DNA from: Bathymodiolus brooksi
Lineage: Eukaryota > Mollusca > Bivalvia > Mytilida > Modiolidae
Direction: 5' to 3'
NCBI GenBank assembly: GCA_963680875.1
Contig: OY804586.1
Location: 50,681,203-50,745,202 of the forward strand
DNA length: 64,000 bases
The notes under the pieces are model-generated. The model saw only the letters and a list, made by a program, of their open reading frames with translations. It was not told where the DNA came from and ran no database searches. Positions 23,912 to 34,750 of this stretch are shown piece after piece (within the stretch, counting starts at the first letter, position 1; every line of letters starts with the position of its first letter). Both the position numbers and the translations under genes were made by a program.

Positions 23912-26900
23912 GTAACAAAAAGTTCTTGAAAAAATTCAGCTGAAAAATAATGACACTTTGGTCGTTTGGAATATTTTCAAAACCGAACTGATTACATCTA
24001 TTGAAAGCAATATTCCATATAAGATGATCACTTATAAACATCGCCTTCCATGGGTAACACCTAATTTACGAAAACTTATTAACAAGAAAAATAAGGGTAA
24101 CCCGAAAAATAAAGCAGAAAGAAACATCCTGAAAAAGTTATAAAGCTTAAGAATGCTGTACAAAAAGAATTGCGTGCAGCATACTGGAACTACATAGAAC
24201 AAATCATATGTGACTTACCAATCAATGAACAGGACCAGTTTGATTCATCTAGAGCAAAACCTAAAAACCTCTTTAGTTACATCAAAAACACCCGTTCTGA
24301 CAACTCAGGGGTCGCCCCACTAAGAAAGGAAGGTAAATTAATTACAGAGACAGAAGAAAAAGCAAACATTTTAAATCAACAATTCCAATCTGTATTTACC
24401 AATGAAACAGACCTAAATATTCCAGACAAAGGTCCAAGTCCTCACCCTCAAATGCCATCTATACACATCAGTGAAACAGGAATCAATAAATTGTTAGCAA
24501 ACCTAAATCCACACAAAGCTTGCGGGCCAGACAACATCAATGGCCATGTATTGAAAGAACTAAAAGATCAAATTGCACCTATATTAACTGAAATTTTTAA
24601 AAAATCACTTGAAACAGGAGAAACACCAAAATATTGGAAACACGCAAACGTTGCTCCGGCATTTAAAAAAGGAGGAACATATAAACCTGTAAATTACAGA
24701 CCTATATCGTTAACATGTATATACTGTAAGCTAATGGAGCATATTATCACAAGTAACATCATGTCACACCTGGATAATAATAAAATATTATACAACCTCC
24801 AATATGGTTTCAGAAAAGCTCACTACTGTGAAACACAACTCATAGACTTCATACAAGAACGGACAAAAAGTAATAACTGTAGTAAACAAACTGACTTAAT
24901 TTTAATGGACTTTACTAAAGCATTTGATAAAGTTCCTCACTGTCGTCTCCTATATAAATTAAAATTCTATGGTATCCAAAAAGATATATTAAACTGGATT
25001 AAAGCATTTTTATCTGATAGAACACAAACTATAGTCATAAATGGCACCTCTTCAACATCAGTCCCAGTGACATCAGGTGTTCCCCGGGGCACTGTCCTGC
25101 GTCCGATTCTATTTTTAATCTACATAAATGATTTACCAAAATATCTAAAATACAGTAAACTCAGACTATTTGCTGATGACAGCATATATATCGAGAAATT
25201 AAATCACATCAAGACTGTCAAAAACTCCAACATGATTTAGATGCTTCAGCTCAGTGGGAGTCAGATTGGCTAATGGCTTTCCACCCGGATAAGTGTACAA
25301 AACTCTCTATATCACAAAAGAAAAATACCATTAATCATGACTACATACTACGCAATCACACTCTTGAATCTGTATCTTCTGCAAAATACCTGGGCGTCAC
25401 ACTACAATCAAATCTCAAATGGAACAAATACATTGACAATATTACATCAAATGGGAACAAATCACTGGACTTTTTAAAACGAAACCTTAAAGTGGCAAAT
25501 ACTGAGATTAAGTCTAGAGCATATCAAGCACTGGTATGTCCCAAACAAGAATACAGCTGCAGTGTTTGTGACCCCCATACAAAAGACCAGCAACAAAAAT
25601 TAGAAAAAGTACAGTGTAGGGTAACGGCTGCTTGCTACATACAAAATAACTATGATTACACCAGCAGTACAACGGCCATGATAAACACCTTACAGTGGCC
25701 TACTTTAGCTGAGCGTCACCTGAAAACCAGACTAGTTTTATTTTATAAAATAGTTCACTGCCTGGTAGCCATTCCATCGCACCTACTAGTACCAACTGAC
25801 AGTAGAACAAGACAAAATCACCTACAAACTTTTAGTCAAATTAAAACAACAGAGGATACATATAAATGGTCATTTTTTTCCCAATACCATCATTCAATGG
25901 AATATGTTTCCACAAACAGTTATTGCATCCACATCAGCCAACTGCTTCAGAGAATAACTGACACCAGCTGTTCTCTCTCAACTCTATTAAACCACACAGT
26001 TATGACAAAATGTAAATAAATTTGTTCTGTTTTAATCACTTTCCAAATTGTAAATACAAATTACACAGATTTATTATTATTTAAAATCTTTGGTAATCAT
26101 GCTTTTTGTAAATACTTTTACCAGCCATGCATGTACAACATCAAGTATTGTAATCTTCAGTAAATGATGTTTTGATGTATACCAGAAGAAGAAGAAGAAC
26201 ATAAAGTCATTTAATTAACATATTTGAAAAAATGAAAAATATTTTTTTGGAACATGTGGGACCTGAGAAGCGAGCAATGGATAGGCTAGTCATACTATTG
26301 TAAAACTTTCGTTTATTAATTGTTTTGAAGTTAATTGAATCAAAATATAAAAAAATAAAATTGTAAATTATTTATATGTTACTTAATCTTACTCTTAGTC
26401 TTAGTCTATTTGATAGTAGTACATAAACAAAGCCATCTTCTGACAACTGTACCAAATGGTGATTTGTGTCAATATGAAATGAAAGTTTGTTGTAAACGAT
26501 TCATGATATGATACAGTTCATTTAATTTAATTCATGCATAATATAATACAGAAGAGCGGCCGTCATGCTCATGATCGTATGCTAGTAGGATTTGCAACTA
26601 ACTATGCAATCAATGCCTATCGCCATGAATGTTGGGAGTTTGAACCCCGTTTATGGTGAATTGTACTCGATACAACATTATGTGATAAAGTTTGTCAGTA
26701 ACTTGTGACAGGTCAGTAGTTTTCTCCGGGTAATCCGGTTTCCTCAACCAATAAAACTGACAGCCACAATATAACTGAAATATTGTTGAAAGTGGGGTTA
26801 AAAAAAAAAAACAAAAAAAAACCTTAATACAGAATTATGTGTTTTGCAAGATGTACAATGTATTAGCAAAATGCACTGATTTTTCTGCCTCTTTTACCAT

Positions 26901-29900
26901 CATGCAGTGGAAAACAAAACCATAATTATATATTTTCTTATTTTTTATACAACATAAAACCGACATGTCAGTAGTAACAAATAAATTGTCATGTAGATCT
27001 ATGTATATATATCTGGAATTTTATTTATACTTTATTGTATACAAATACAAAATGTATATGTGTTTTATCATTTCAAAGTTGAGATCCAGAATGTATGTAT
27101 TTTTGCTTTTTTTAAACTAACTATCACGGTACAAATTTAAAACATATATTCATATAACTGCTCCGAGTTATAGATAATGGGGTTCTGGCAGATGTAAGAG
27201 GAAGCTTTTACCATATAATAACAGTTTCTTTTAATCAGATTGCAGTTTCTATATTAAACATGTATTGTTTAACACTCCTCCTCTATCATGAAACACATCA
27301 GTGGTGTAATGATTCGTGTGCTCACCTTGAGTGTGATAGATCATGTGTACGAGCACAGGTCAGGTAAAACCAAACACTATAAAATTGGTATATGTATTTG
27401 CTGCTTCTCCACCAAGTGCACAGTATTAACGAGTAAGAGCGAAGACAGTTGGCTCGAAATCAGGGTAATGTGTTCATATGGAGCGACATGTCTACCCACT
27501 CACTGCTGTTTCGGTGAGCTAGCGCTATAAAAACTCAAATAGGCTTGTTGGTTTAGTACAAATCGAACACCATCATTATCTCGTTTAAATGCAACTTGTT
27601 CTTGTCGTGATCTAGTTGAAAAATTGCTCATTTGGTGTTAAGCAAAAATGAACTCACTTTATCATGTTTATGTTATTCCCTTTTTTAGCTCACCTGACCC
27701 AAAGGGTCATGTGAGCTATTGCCATCACTTGGCGTCCGTCGTCGTCGTACGTCGTAAACTTTTTCAAAAATCTTCTCCTCTGAAAGTACAAGAACAATGG
27801 AAACCAAACTTGGTCTGAATCATCACTAGGGTGTCTAGTTTCAAAATTGTGTCCGGTGATGCCGTGCACCAACCAACATGGCCACTGTTACTAAAAATAG
27901 AACATATGGTAAAATTGCAGGTTTTGGGTAATAACTCAAAAACCGTTAATAATATCAAAAATCTGACATGGGGTAAAAATGATCAGCACATCAAGATCTA
28001 CCTACCCTGCAATTTTGAAGTAAATCTGACTGCCCATCTTGGAGTTATTGCCCTTTTTTCATCAAATTTGTAAAATTTTAATACTTTTCGTCTTATATTT
28101 CAAAAACTATAAGAGATAAAGGTTAACTTTAAATTGCAAAAATGTTCAGCATGTCAAGATCTACCTACCCTGCAATTTTGAAGTAAATTTGATTTCCCAT
28201 CTTGGAGTTATTGCCCTTTTTTCATCAATTTTGAAGTAAATTTTAATACTTTTCGTCTTATATTTCAAAAACTATTTAGAAATAGATGTTAAGTTTAAAT
28301 TGAAAAAATGTGCAGCATATCACGATCTACCTACCCTGCAATTTTGAAGTAAATCCCATTACCCATTTTGACCGATTATGCAAATTAGAAAAAAGGGGGG
28401 ATGAAATTAAAAAAAAATCTTCTCCTCTGAAACTACTGAGCCAATCTCAACCAAACTTTGCTGAAATGATCCTTAGGTGGTCCCCTTTCAAAATGGTGTC
28501 CGTCAGCGCCGTCCTGTATCCAAGATGGCCACCATTACTAAAAATAGAAATTTCTTCAAATGGCCAAAACTGCTCTATTTTAAGCCAGAAAGTGCCCAAA
28601 TTTGAACTGTATAAGCATATTGATGAGCTTTTTAACATATATTACCGGATTTTTTATGAACTTTGAACTTTTGCCTATTTTGACCGATTATCCAAATTAG
28701 AAAAAAGGGGGGATGAAATTAAAAAAAAATCTTCTCCTCTGAAACTACTGAGCCAATCTCAACCAAACTTTGCTGAAATGATCCTTAGGTGGTCCCCTTT
28801 CAAATTGTGCCCGTCAGCGCCGTCCTGTATCCAAGATGGCCACCATTACTAAAAATAGAAATTTCTTCAAATGGCCAAAATTGCTCTATTTTAAGCCAGA
28901 AAGTGCCCAAATTTGAACTGTAGAAGCATAATGATGAGCTTTTTAACATATATTACGGGATTTTTTATGAACTTTGAACTTTTGCCTATTTTGACCAATT
29001 ATGCAAATTAGAAAAAAGGGGGGATGAAATTAAGAAAAAATCTTCTCCTCTGAAACTATTTAGCCAATCTCAACCAAACTTTGCTGAAATGATTCTTGGG
29101 TTGTCCTCTTCCAAAAATGTGTCCCACATTTCAGAACACCGACCAAGATGGCCGCCACAGCCGAACTTAATTTAACATAGGACCCTATGGGAAATTCCCA
29201 TAAACATCTTCTTGTCTGAAACCATTTGCTCAATAAGAACAAAATTTCTATGAAATAGTCATTGGATGGTTCTCTTCCAAAAATGTGTTCGGCGGTTCGG
29301 GCCTTCGATCAATTTTTTTTTTAAATTTTAATACTTTTCATGTTATATTTCAAAAACTATAAGAGATAGATGTTAAGTTTAAATTGCAAAAATGTGCACC
29401 ATGTCGATATCTACCTACCCTGCAATTTTGAAGTAAATATGATTACCCATCTTGGAGTTCTTGCCCTTTTTTTCATCAAATTAAAAAAAAAATTAATACT
29501 TTTTGTCTTATATTTCAAAAACTATAAGAGATAAAGGTTAAGTTTAAATTGCAAAAAATTGCAGCATGTCGAGATCTTCCTACCCTGCAATTTTGAAGTA
29601 AATCCCTTTACCCATTTTGGAGTTATTGCCCTTTTTTCATCAAAATGTTCTCAATTTTAATACTATCATCTTATATCTCAAAAACTATTAGAGATAGAGG
29701 GAAAGTTTAAACTGCAAAAATGTTCAGCATGTCAAGATCTACAAAAAATTTCCCCACAGTTAAAAATGTGCGACAACTGTGTGAAGAGTTATTCTTCTTG
29801 AAATGCATTTTTTTGTTGACTCACTGCCTTTGGTTACTCAAATAATCAAAGGGAAGCAACTCTATTACAAAATGTGAAGTAGGAAAAGATAAATTTTGAG

Positions 29901-32900
29901 AATCATTCACATATATGTTTTTTTAACAGCAATTTTGATAACTTACATTAAAGGGGGAACCCCTGCCCAAATTTTTTTGTAGAAGGGGTCTGTAATGACG
30001 AAGGCTACATTTGTTAATTTTTTTCACCGAAGTTATCAAGTTTTATTGACTGATGTTGTTATTATACCCAGGTGAGCTATACAAGCTCCTGGGAGCCTCT
30101 AGTTTTACAGGCCATCTTGGTCGTGATCGTATGGTAGTTGGATTTATAACTAGCTGTGCAATCAGTGCCTATCACCACTAAACTAAATCTAATCTCGCTC
30201 ATGTGGGATGTATTCAATACAACATTATGTGAGAAAGTTTGTCAGTGACTTGCTACAGGTTGGCGGTTTTCTCAAGGTACTCCGGTTTCCTCCTCCAATA
30301 GAACTGACCGCCACAATATAACTGAAATATTGTTGAAAGCAGCGTTAAACACCAACCCCTTGTATTTTTATTGGATTGTATGTTATGAATGACATCTTAA
30401 GATATAATTAATTATATTCCATTTCCATTTTCAGCTAATTTTCCTGAAAACGTTGTAGAATGTCTGCCTAAAGATTTTCCAGCTGGGGTCTATTATGGAT
30501 GGGCTAATGTAGATAATGGTGAAGTCCACAAAATGGTCCTCAGTATAGGCTGGAATCCATATTATAACAATACTAAAAAATCTATGGTAAGTAACTACTA
30601 ATATGGTCCTCAGTATAGGCTGGAATCCATATTATAACAATACTAAAAAATCTATGGTAAGTAGCTACTAATATGAAGTTTGAACAGTAGTTTGCAATGA
30701 TAAGGTGGCCATACAAGAGAGATGGCCTTTCTTGGCGGGGACAATTTAGTAGTATTTTATGGTTTCAGTGCATCTGAAATCTGGTCTGACAGTGATACTT
30801 GTAGCAATTTAATGTGATGAGTCCAGATGACATTTGTGAAAATTTTGGTGAGACCCATCGTAAGAATATAAAAAATTTCAGTGACTTTCAATTGGTCTTT
30901 GGTTATCTCTGGGAGGTCTGGTTTCATTCTTTAATAGAACTGACCTACACAATACTGAAATTGCTTCTGAAACCAATAAAAGGGGAAGGGGGCATCGGTG
31001 GTAGAGTGTAAAAGGTCCTTAAACTCTGATTGTAGATATTACACCAATGACATGAGTTTACACACCGATACTCACATGTGAAAGTTTCCAGACACCTACA
31101 CCCACGGCAGGTATCCAGGTTTCACCGATTAGTTTGTTATAAATATCAGGGCTTTTGCTCAATAATAAAACAAATTTTCTCCCTAAAAGTATGGTAAAAA
31201 ACATGCTACAAATAGCAATAAAAAAATTTCCAACCAGGGTTCACGAAATTGCATATGGGTTTGGTGGTCCTAGTTAAAAAAATATCAGTCCTCATTAATT
31301 TTCTATTGCAAAATACCAATCTTGTGTCAGTCCTCATTAAAATTTGCCCAAATTTTACTGGTCATATCTAACAGGACTGACAATTTCGCAAACTCTGCAA
31401 AACACTGATAACATTTTGTGGATAGGGCAGATTTTGGTGGATCGGTATAGAAACAGCAAATAAACAATTTTTATTTATTTATTTTTAGACATGATACATT
31501 GTAGTATTGCATTGTCTGTTAGTCTGTGTGCGTTATCATGGTGTGCGCTAACTCTACTTTGCTGTGATCAATTTTATTCAAACTTCATATGAATGGCCCT
31601 GATGGCTCAATGAGTTAGGTAGTTGGATTACCTAACAACTCATATAAGCCTATCACCAATATGGCATGGGTTCGTGCCCGGCTTTGTAAATTACAAAATA
31701 GGGTGCACTAGATTCGCAACCGCAAGTGATAAAGTTTACCAGTTGCTTGCCCATGGTCGGTGGTTCTCTCCGGGTACTCCGGCTTCTTCCACCACTAAAG
31801 CTGGTCGCCATGATGATGATATAGCTGAAATATTGCTGAAAGTGGCATTAAACACCAAAAACCAAAAAAAACATATGATTATTAGGAATATTATGTACTG
31901 ATTTTGATTTTGATTTTTGTTGTTTCAGAGTAATGTAACTTTATCCTATGAAAATTAGGTTGTTGTAAAATGGTTGTGTACCTAACCTCCACTTTATCTT
32001 TGGCTGATTGTCTTCAAACTGTTCAAGATTGTTAGGAATTGTGGTTCGGATGTCAACAATTTTTAGTTTTGTTGTTCCAGAGTTATGGGACTTTACCCTA
32101 TGAATTAAATAGTCTATTGTACAGATTTCGCACATCAACCAGATTCAACCTCTACTTTGCTTTGACTAATATTGTACTTACTTCACAAGATTATTGGGGA
32201 TATTGTTGTCTGTCTGAGGGTCTGTAAACATTTTGACAATTGTTAATTTTGTCGTCCAGAGTTATGGGACTTTTTCTGAAGTTTGCCTTCAAGTTGATTT
32301 TCTCCAGACCTTACAAGGTTATCAGGAATGGTGGTCTGAGGTTCTATGTACTTTTTGCCAATTTTCACTTGCATCTTTCCTTAGTTACGTGAATGTCCAT
32401 ATATTACTTTACGCAGATGTTTATTTATGGATGGCCTACATATTTATTTTTATTTTTAGGAGACACATGTGATACATATGTTTAAAGAAGATTTCTACGG
32501 ATCCACGTTAAAAGTTATAATGTTAGGATATATAAGGCCGATGGAAAATTTCTCCTCATTAGGTAAGTGTTTTTTTGTTTGTTAGGTAAGTTATATAATA
32601 CATTTACATTTAAAGAAGATTTTTATGGTTCTTTTTTTCTTTTTTTTTCACCACTTTAGTGGTGATATGCATTGGTTGCACAAGTAGTTGTAAATCCAAC
32701 TACTATGCGATCATGATTTTCTGGTCCAACAGAATGTAAACATCATAGAGCCAATCAGATTCAAGATAAATTATTCATAAGTTTTATAAATTTTCTGTCA
32801 AATGATCCATGAGTGGAGAGTATCCGAATGTGATCTGCCGTGGATTACAGAGGGGGGAAGATTATGGTATTTAATGCCACTTTCAACAATATTTCAGTTA

Positions 32901-33344
32901 TATTGTGGTGGTCAGTTTTATTGATGGAGGAAAGCAAAATGTCCAAAGAAAACCACCTCAAGTCACTGACAAAGTTTAACACATAATGTTGTATCGAGTA
33001 CACCTCGCCATGAGCGGAATTCGAGCTCACAACATTAGTAGTGATAGGCACTGATTGCACAAGTTGTTGTATATCCAACTATTATACTATTATGACCACG
33101 ACGGCCCCGGACGTGGCATAAAAAGTTATTTGTATTCTAGTTGAGTAAAGCAAAATTTATTTGTATAGCAAAAGTAATGATTGCAGGATATATTGATATT
33201 TAATTTTTAATTTTCATTTCAGATGAATTAATAAGTGCTATAAACAGTGATATATCAGAAGCCAAAGAGAAACTAGATTTACCAGAAAATTCTTCATTTA
33301 AAGACAATAATTTCTTATTTGATGAAATCAAGGAAGATGTTTGA
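23827..33344 (+). CDS. RFK: Riboflavin kinase (complete spliced gene)
   Basis: Phosphorylates riboflavin to FMN with ATP in the cytosol, the first step of FMN/FAD synthesis. Exons 23827-23911, 30435-30586, 32460-32562 and 33223-33344 join to 462 nt, or 153 codons plus TGA (animal RFK is about 155). Seen: [20 protein letters not shown], then [12 protein letters not shown] with the family GIPTAN motif whose Thr/Asn bind the metal-nucleotide, [37 protein letters not shown] with the catalytic-region Glu, and YIRPMENF. All introns are GT/AG. Intron 1 (6.5 kb) holds a LINE, a repeat-array element and two SINEs. No start alternative fits the family N-terminus better. Confidence 0.96.
23914..26206 (+). 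mobile_element. 5'-truncated non-LTR retrotransposon (jockey/CR1-like) in RFK intron 1
   Basis: ORF2 remnant in three frames: linker between endonuclease and RT (about 23922-24143, WNIFKTELI...[12 protein letters not shown]), RT fingers and palm (24170-25240; [37 protein letters not shown]), and thumb/C-terminus (25273-26019; [13 protein letters not shown]). Frameshifts lie near 24143 and 25200-25265, so it is dead. The 3' end is a (GAA)n tail (to about 26199). A likely target duplication is AACAAAAAG (23914-23922) versus AACATAAAG (26198-26206), one mismatch. Fingers to palm match the jockey/CR1 group; finer assignment needs phylogeny. Confidence 0.88.
26207..26555. other. Unremarkable intron sequence
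   Basis: AT-rich RFK intron 1 sequence between the LINE and a SINE; nothing else seen. Confidence 0.5.
26556..26830 (+). mobile_element. SINE family A with A-rich tail
   Basis: tRNA-like head (ATGATCGTATGCTAGTAGG, B-box-like GAGTTTGAACCCC), centre TACTCGATACAACATTATGT, 3' half TTCTCCGGGTAATCCGG, and the end ATAACTGAAATATTGTTGAA running into poly-A. A full-length copy in RFK intron 1. Confidence 0.85.
26831..27686. other. Intron interval, mostly unassigned
   Basis: AT-rich. GAGCGACATGTC near 27481 resembles a short piece of SINE C. The ORF at 27288-27530 has no recognisable homology and lacks exon-like borders. Confidence 0.4.
27687..30103. mobile_element. Repeat-array element with end hairpins, in RFK intron 1
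   Basis: The left end is a 31-nt palindrome (27687-27717: AGCTCACCTGACCC-AAA-GGGTCATGTGAGCT) followed by GGCGTCCGTCGTCGTCGT. The interior has about 130-160 bp repeats (CTACCCTGCAATTTTGAAGT landmark, several copies) and two larger units of about 310 bp (28370-28670 and 28680-28985). The right end has GGTGAGCTA, the inverse of the left arm, a hairpin around GGAGCC/AGCTCC, and stops at CTAG. It is the same family, inverted, as 43021-44614. Fits a Helentron-type non-autonomous element (inference). Confidence 0.75.
30111..30360 (+). mobile_element. SINE family A
   Basis: Head GTCGTGATCGTATGGTAG, TACAACATTATGTGAGAAAG, TCCGGTTTCCTCC and the tail ACTGAAATATTGTTGAAAGC plus GTTAAACACCAA. It lies directly after the repeat-array element and 75 bp before RFK exon 2. 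Confidence 0.85.
30435..30586 (+). CDS. RFK: RFK exon 2
   Basis: Encodes [20 protein letters not shown], then [20 protein letters not shown], then [10 protein letters not shown]. Acceptor TTTTCAG, donor ATG|GTAAGT; 152 nt. Confidence 0.95.
30533..30672 (+). repeat. 70-bp x2 tandem duplication across the RFK exon 2 donor
   Basis: Copies at 30533-30602 and 30603-30672 differ at one base. Each contains the last 54 nt of exon 2, the ATG|GTAAGT donor and 16 nt of intron. Using the second donor would add 70 nt and read GTA AGT AAC TAC TAA, an in-frame stop, so the first donor must be the productive one. Confidence 0.95.
31235..31397. mobile_element. CAGGGTTCACGAAATT MITE
   Basis: A 163-bp element with inverted ends CAGGGTTCACGAAATT and AATTTCGCAAACTCTG. 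Its interior is nearly identical to 45298-45452. Flanks TCCAAC and CAAAAC are only a weak candidate duplication. Lies in RFK intron 2. Confidence 0.8.
31596..31866 (+). mobile_element. SINE family B
   Basis: tRNA-like head TGGCTCAATGAGTTAGG with B-box GGGTTCGTGCCC, then GGTGCACTAGATTCG, then the 3' half shared with family A (CTCCGGGTACTCCGGCTTC, GCTGAAATATTGCTGAAAGT, ATTAAACACCAAA). Lies in RFK intron 2. Confidence 0.85.
31918..32370 (+). repeat. Three diverged 150-180 bp tandem units
   Basis: The landmark CAGAGTTATGGGACTTT (and its variant CAGAGTAATGTAACTTT) recurs near 31926, 32080 and 32259, each followed by a CTACTTTG/TCCACTTTATCTT-type stretch and a TTNTCAGGAAT/TTAGGAAT block. It resembles a decayed core of the repeat-array elements. 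Lies in RFK intron 2. Confidence 0.55.
32460..32562 (+). CDS. RFK: RFK exon 3
   Basis: Encodes [20 protein letters not shown] and [14 protein letters not shown]. Acceptor TTTTTAG, donor G|GTAAGT; 103 nt. Confidence 0.95.
32581..32628 (+). repeat. Echo of RFK exon 3 in intron 3
   Basis: Just after the exon 3 donor the intron repeats TTAGGTAAG and then ATACAT...TTAAAGAAGATTTTTATGG, close to exon 3 ATACATATGTTTAAAGAAGA TTTCTACGG. It looks like a rearranged, decayed partial duplication of the exon. Confidence 0.45.
32655..32720 (-). mobile_element. SINE family A head fragment
   Basis: Contains the plus-strand block TGGTGATATGCATTGGTTGC, GTAAATCCAACTACTATGCG and ATCATGA, matching the head of other family A copies read on the minus strand. 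Confidence 0.65.
32860..33112 (-). mobile_element. SINE family A
   Basis: Plus strand reads TTTAATGCCACTTTCAACAA, TTGATGGAGGAAA, TGTTGTATCGAGTACACCTC, then the head ATTATGACCACGACGGCCCC. Full-length, in RFK intron 3. Confidence 0.85.
33223..33344 (+). CDS. RFK: RFK exon 4 (C-terminus)
   Basis: Encodes [20 protein letters not shown] and [19 protein letters not shown], then TGA (33342-33344). Acceptor TTTCAG. Confidence 0.95.
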
Positions 33345-34327
33345 TGACGGTTAATTGTCTTAGGGTTTTTATTTTTTAGCAACTTAAAAAAAATAATTGA
33401 TACTGTTACATTTTTTTATTGATCATTGAAACATTCTTCAAAAGACTTCAACAATTTCTTGTGAATAAAGGGAGATAAATTGTCTAACAATATTATTATC
33501 TCCCTCTAAAATTACAGGTACACCAATAATAGATTTTTGAAATCATTATAATATGAAATTATAAAAGGAGATAGTTAATAAATATCCTCATTTTTTGTGC
33601 ATGATCTCAGGGATTTAGCCAGGATTTTGAGACCATTAGTCACTTTTGCGGAACAGATTATTTTTAGATTAATTATGAATAGACAAGAATATAATGAGCT
33701 TAATCTTATAATCAGTTACGTTGCCTTATTGGTTAGTAATGGAGATTGAAAACCAACCAACTGATAAAACATAACATTGCCACTATTTTGATCTCAATAC
33801 CACACAAATTGTAATACCCCCCCCCCCTTTTGAAATATTACTGTGCTTTGGTCTAATACCACACAAATTGTAGTAACCCCCTCCCTCACCCTTTTTGAAA
33901 TGTTACTGTGTTTTGGTCTATTACCACAACAATTGTAATAACTCATATTTGTGTAGTCTTCAGCAGAAAAAAAATTTCTGCCAGTTTGCCCAATGGTCCA
34001 ACTTCTATCTATATTCTTTGTAGGAAATCAGTATAGAACAAACGCCAAAAACTGAAGCAAGTTGAAAAATAAATAATTATTTCTCAGACCTCATAATCAA
34101 ATTGCAACAATTGGAATAAAAATACTGTAGTTATTTTTTTTTAATTGCAGACACGTGTCTGTTTGTAAATAGTTCTATAAATAGAACGCAATTGTTACCC
34201 GGATGCTGATCAATATTTAAAAAAAACTTATGCGTCCTCGTGCAGTGCATTTCAACGAATTGAATGGCCAACCTTTGCATATAAATGACCATATTAAATA
34301 TGAGAACTAAGATTTAATTTCACAGAA
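33345..34327. other. RFK downstream region with a 75-bp x3 repeat
   Basis: Presumed RFK 3' UTR start; an AATAAA occurs near 33463. At about 33787-33945 three units of roughly 75 bp (ACCACACAAATTGTAAT... TTACTGTGTTTTGGTCTA) are tandem, with C-tracts. Nothing else was recognised. Confidence 0.5.
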
Positions 34328-34750
34328 ATGAGAATAAATACATCAAAAGTTTGTTTGGTTAAATGTAGATTCAGTGGATTGCGAACTCCTGTTGATCGCG
34401 CCATTTTTTTTCTAGTTTCATCTTTAACCCAAGTTTATTACTTTTCGAGAAAATCACTTTCAAAATACTTAATGGATACGATAGATTTCGATAAACATGA
34501 TATCGACATTTTCATAAATTTGGTAAAAATAGTTCGTTATGGCAGACATTGCAGAGACGATCATGCAATGAATGACGATTACTATTTTGACGGCAACTTT
34601 CCCAATGTGAAATTGCGCCCATATGACGATTACAAAAATATGTCCACTTTAAATACATACTATGGCATTTTGAGTACACTGTATATCATAACTATAAAAC
34701 AATTATTATTGTTGATTGAATTCTTTGTCCAGGTAAATCAAGCCAGGTGA
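34328..34750 (+). CDS. Unassigned 140-codon ORF
   Basis: One of the longest uninterrupted ORFs outside known genes and repeats. The central part is acidic and aromatic (DTIDFDKHDIDIFINLVKIV, NDDYYFDGNFPNVKLRPYDD). No family was recognised. There is no clear promoter, and exon borders were not found. In sequence this AT-rich a chance ORF is quite possible. Confidence 0.2.
   Translation: MRINTSKVCLVKCRFSGLRTPVDRAIFFLVSSLTQVYYFSRKSLSKYLMDTIDFDKHDIDIFINLVKIVRYGRHCRDDHAMNDDYYFDGNFPNVKLRPYDDYKNMSTLNTYYGILSTLYIITIKQLLLLIEFFVQVNQAR

Noticed and set aside
24170..26019. Host gene on plus strand
   Set aside because: Reverse transcriptase motifs ([20 protein letters not shown]) and frameshifts identify it as a LINE remnant.
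30111..30200. tRNA gene
   Set aside because: A- and B-box-like sequences belong to the head of a SINE; the cloverleaf is not maintained and the same sequence recurs in many dispersed copies.
30600..30672. Second RFK exon 2 as a usable alternative exon
   Set aside because: The duplicate has no acceptor and its inclusion by distal donor use introduces a stop after four codons.
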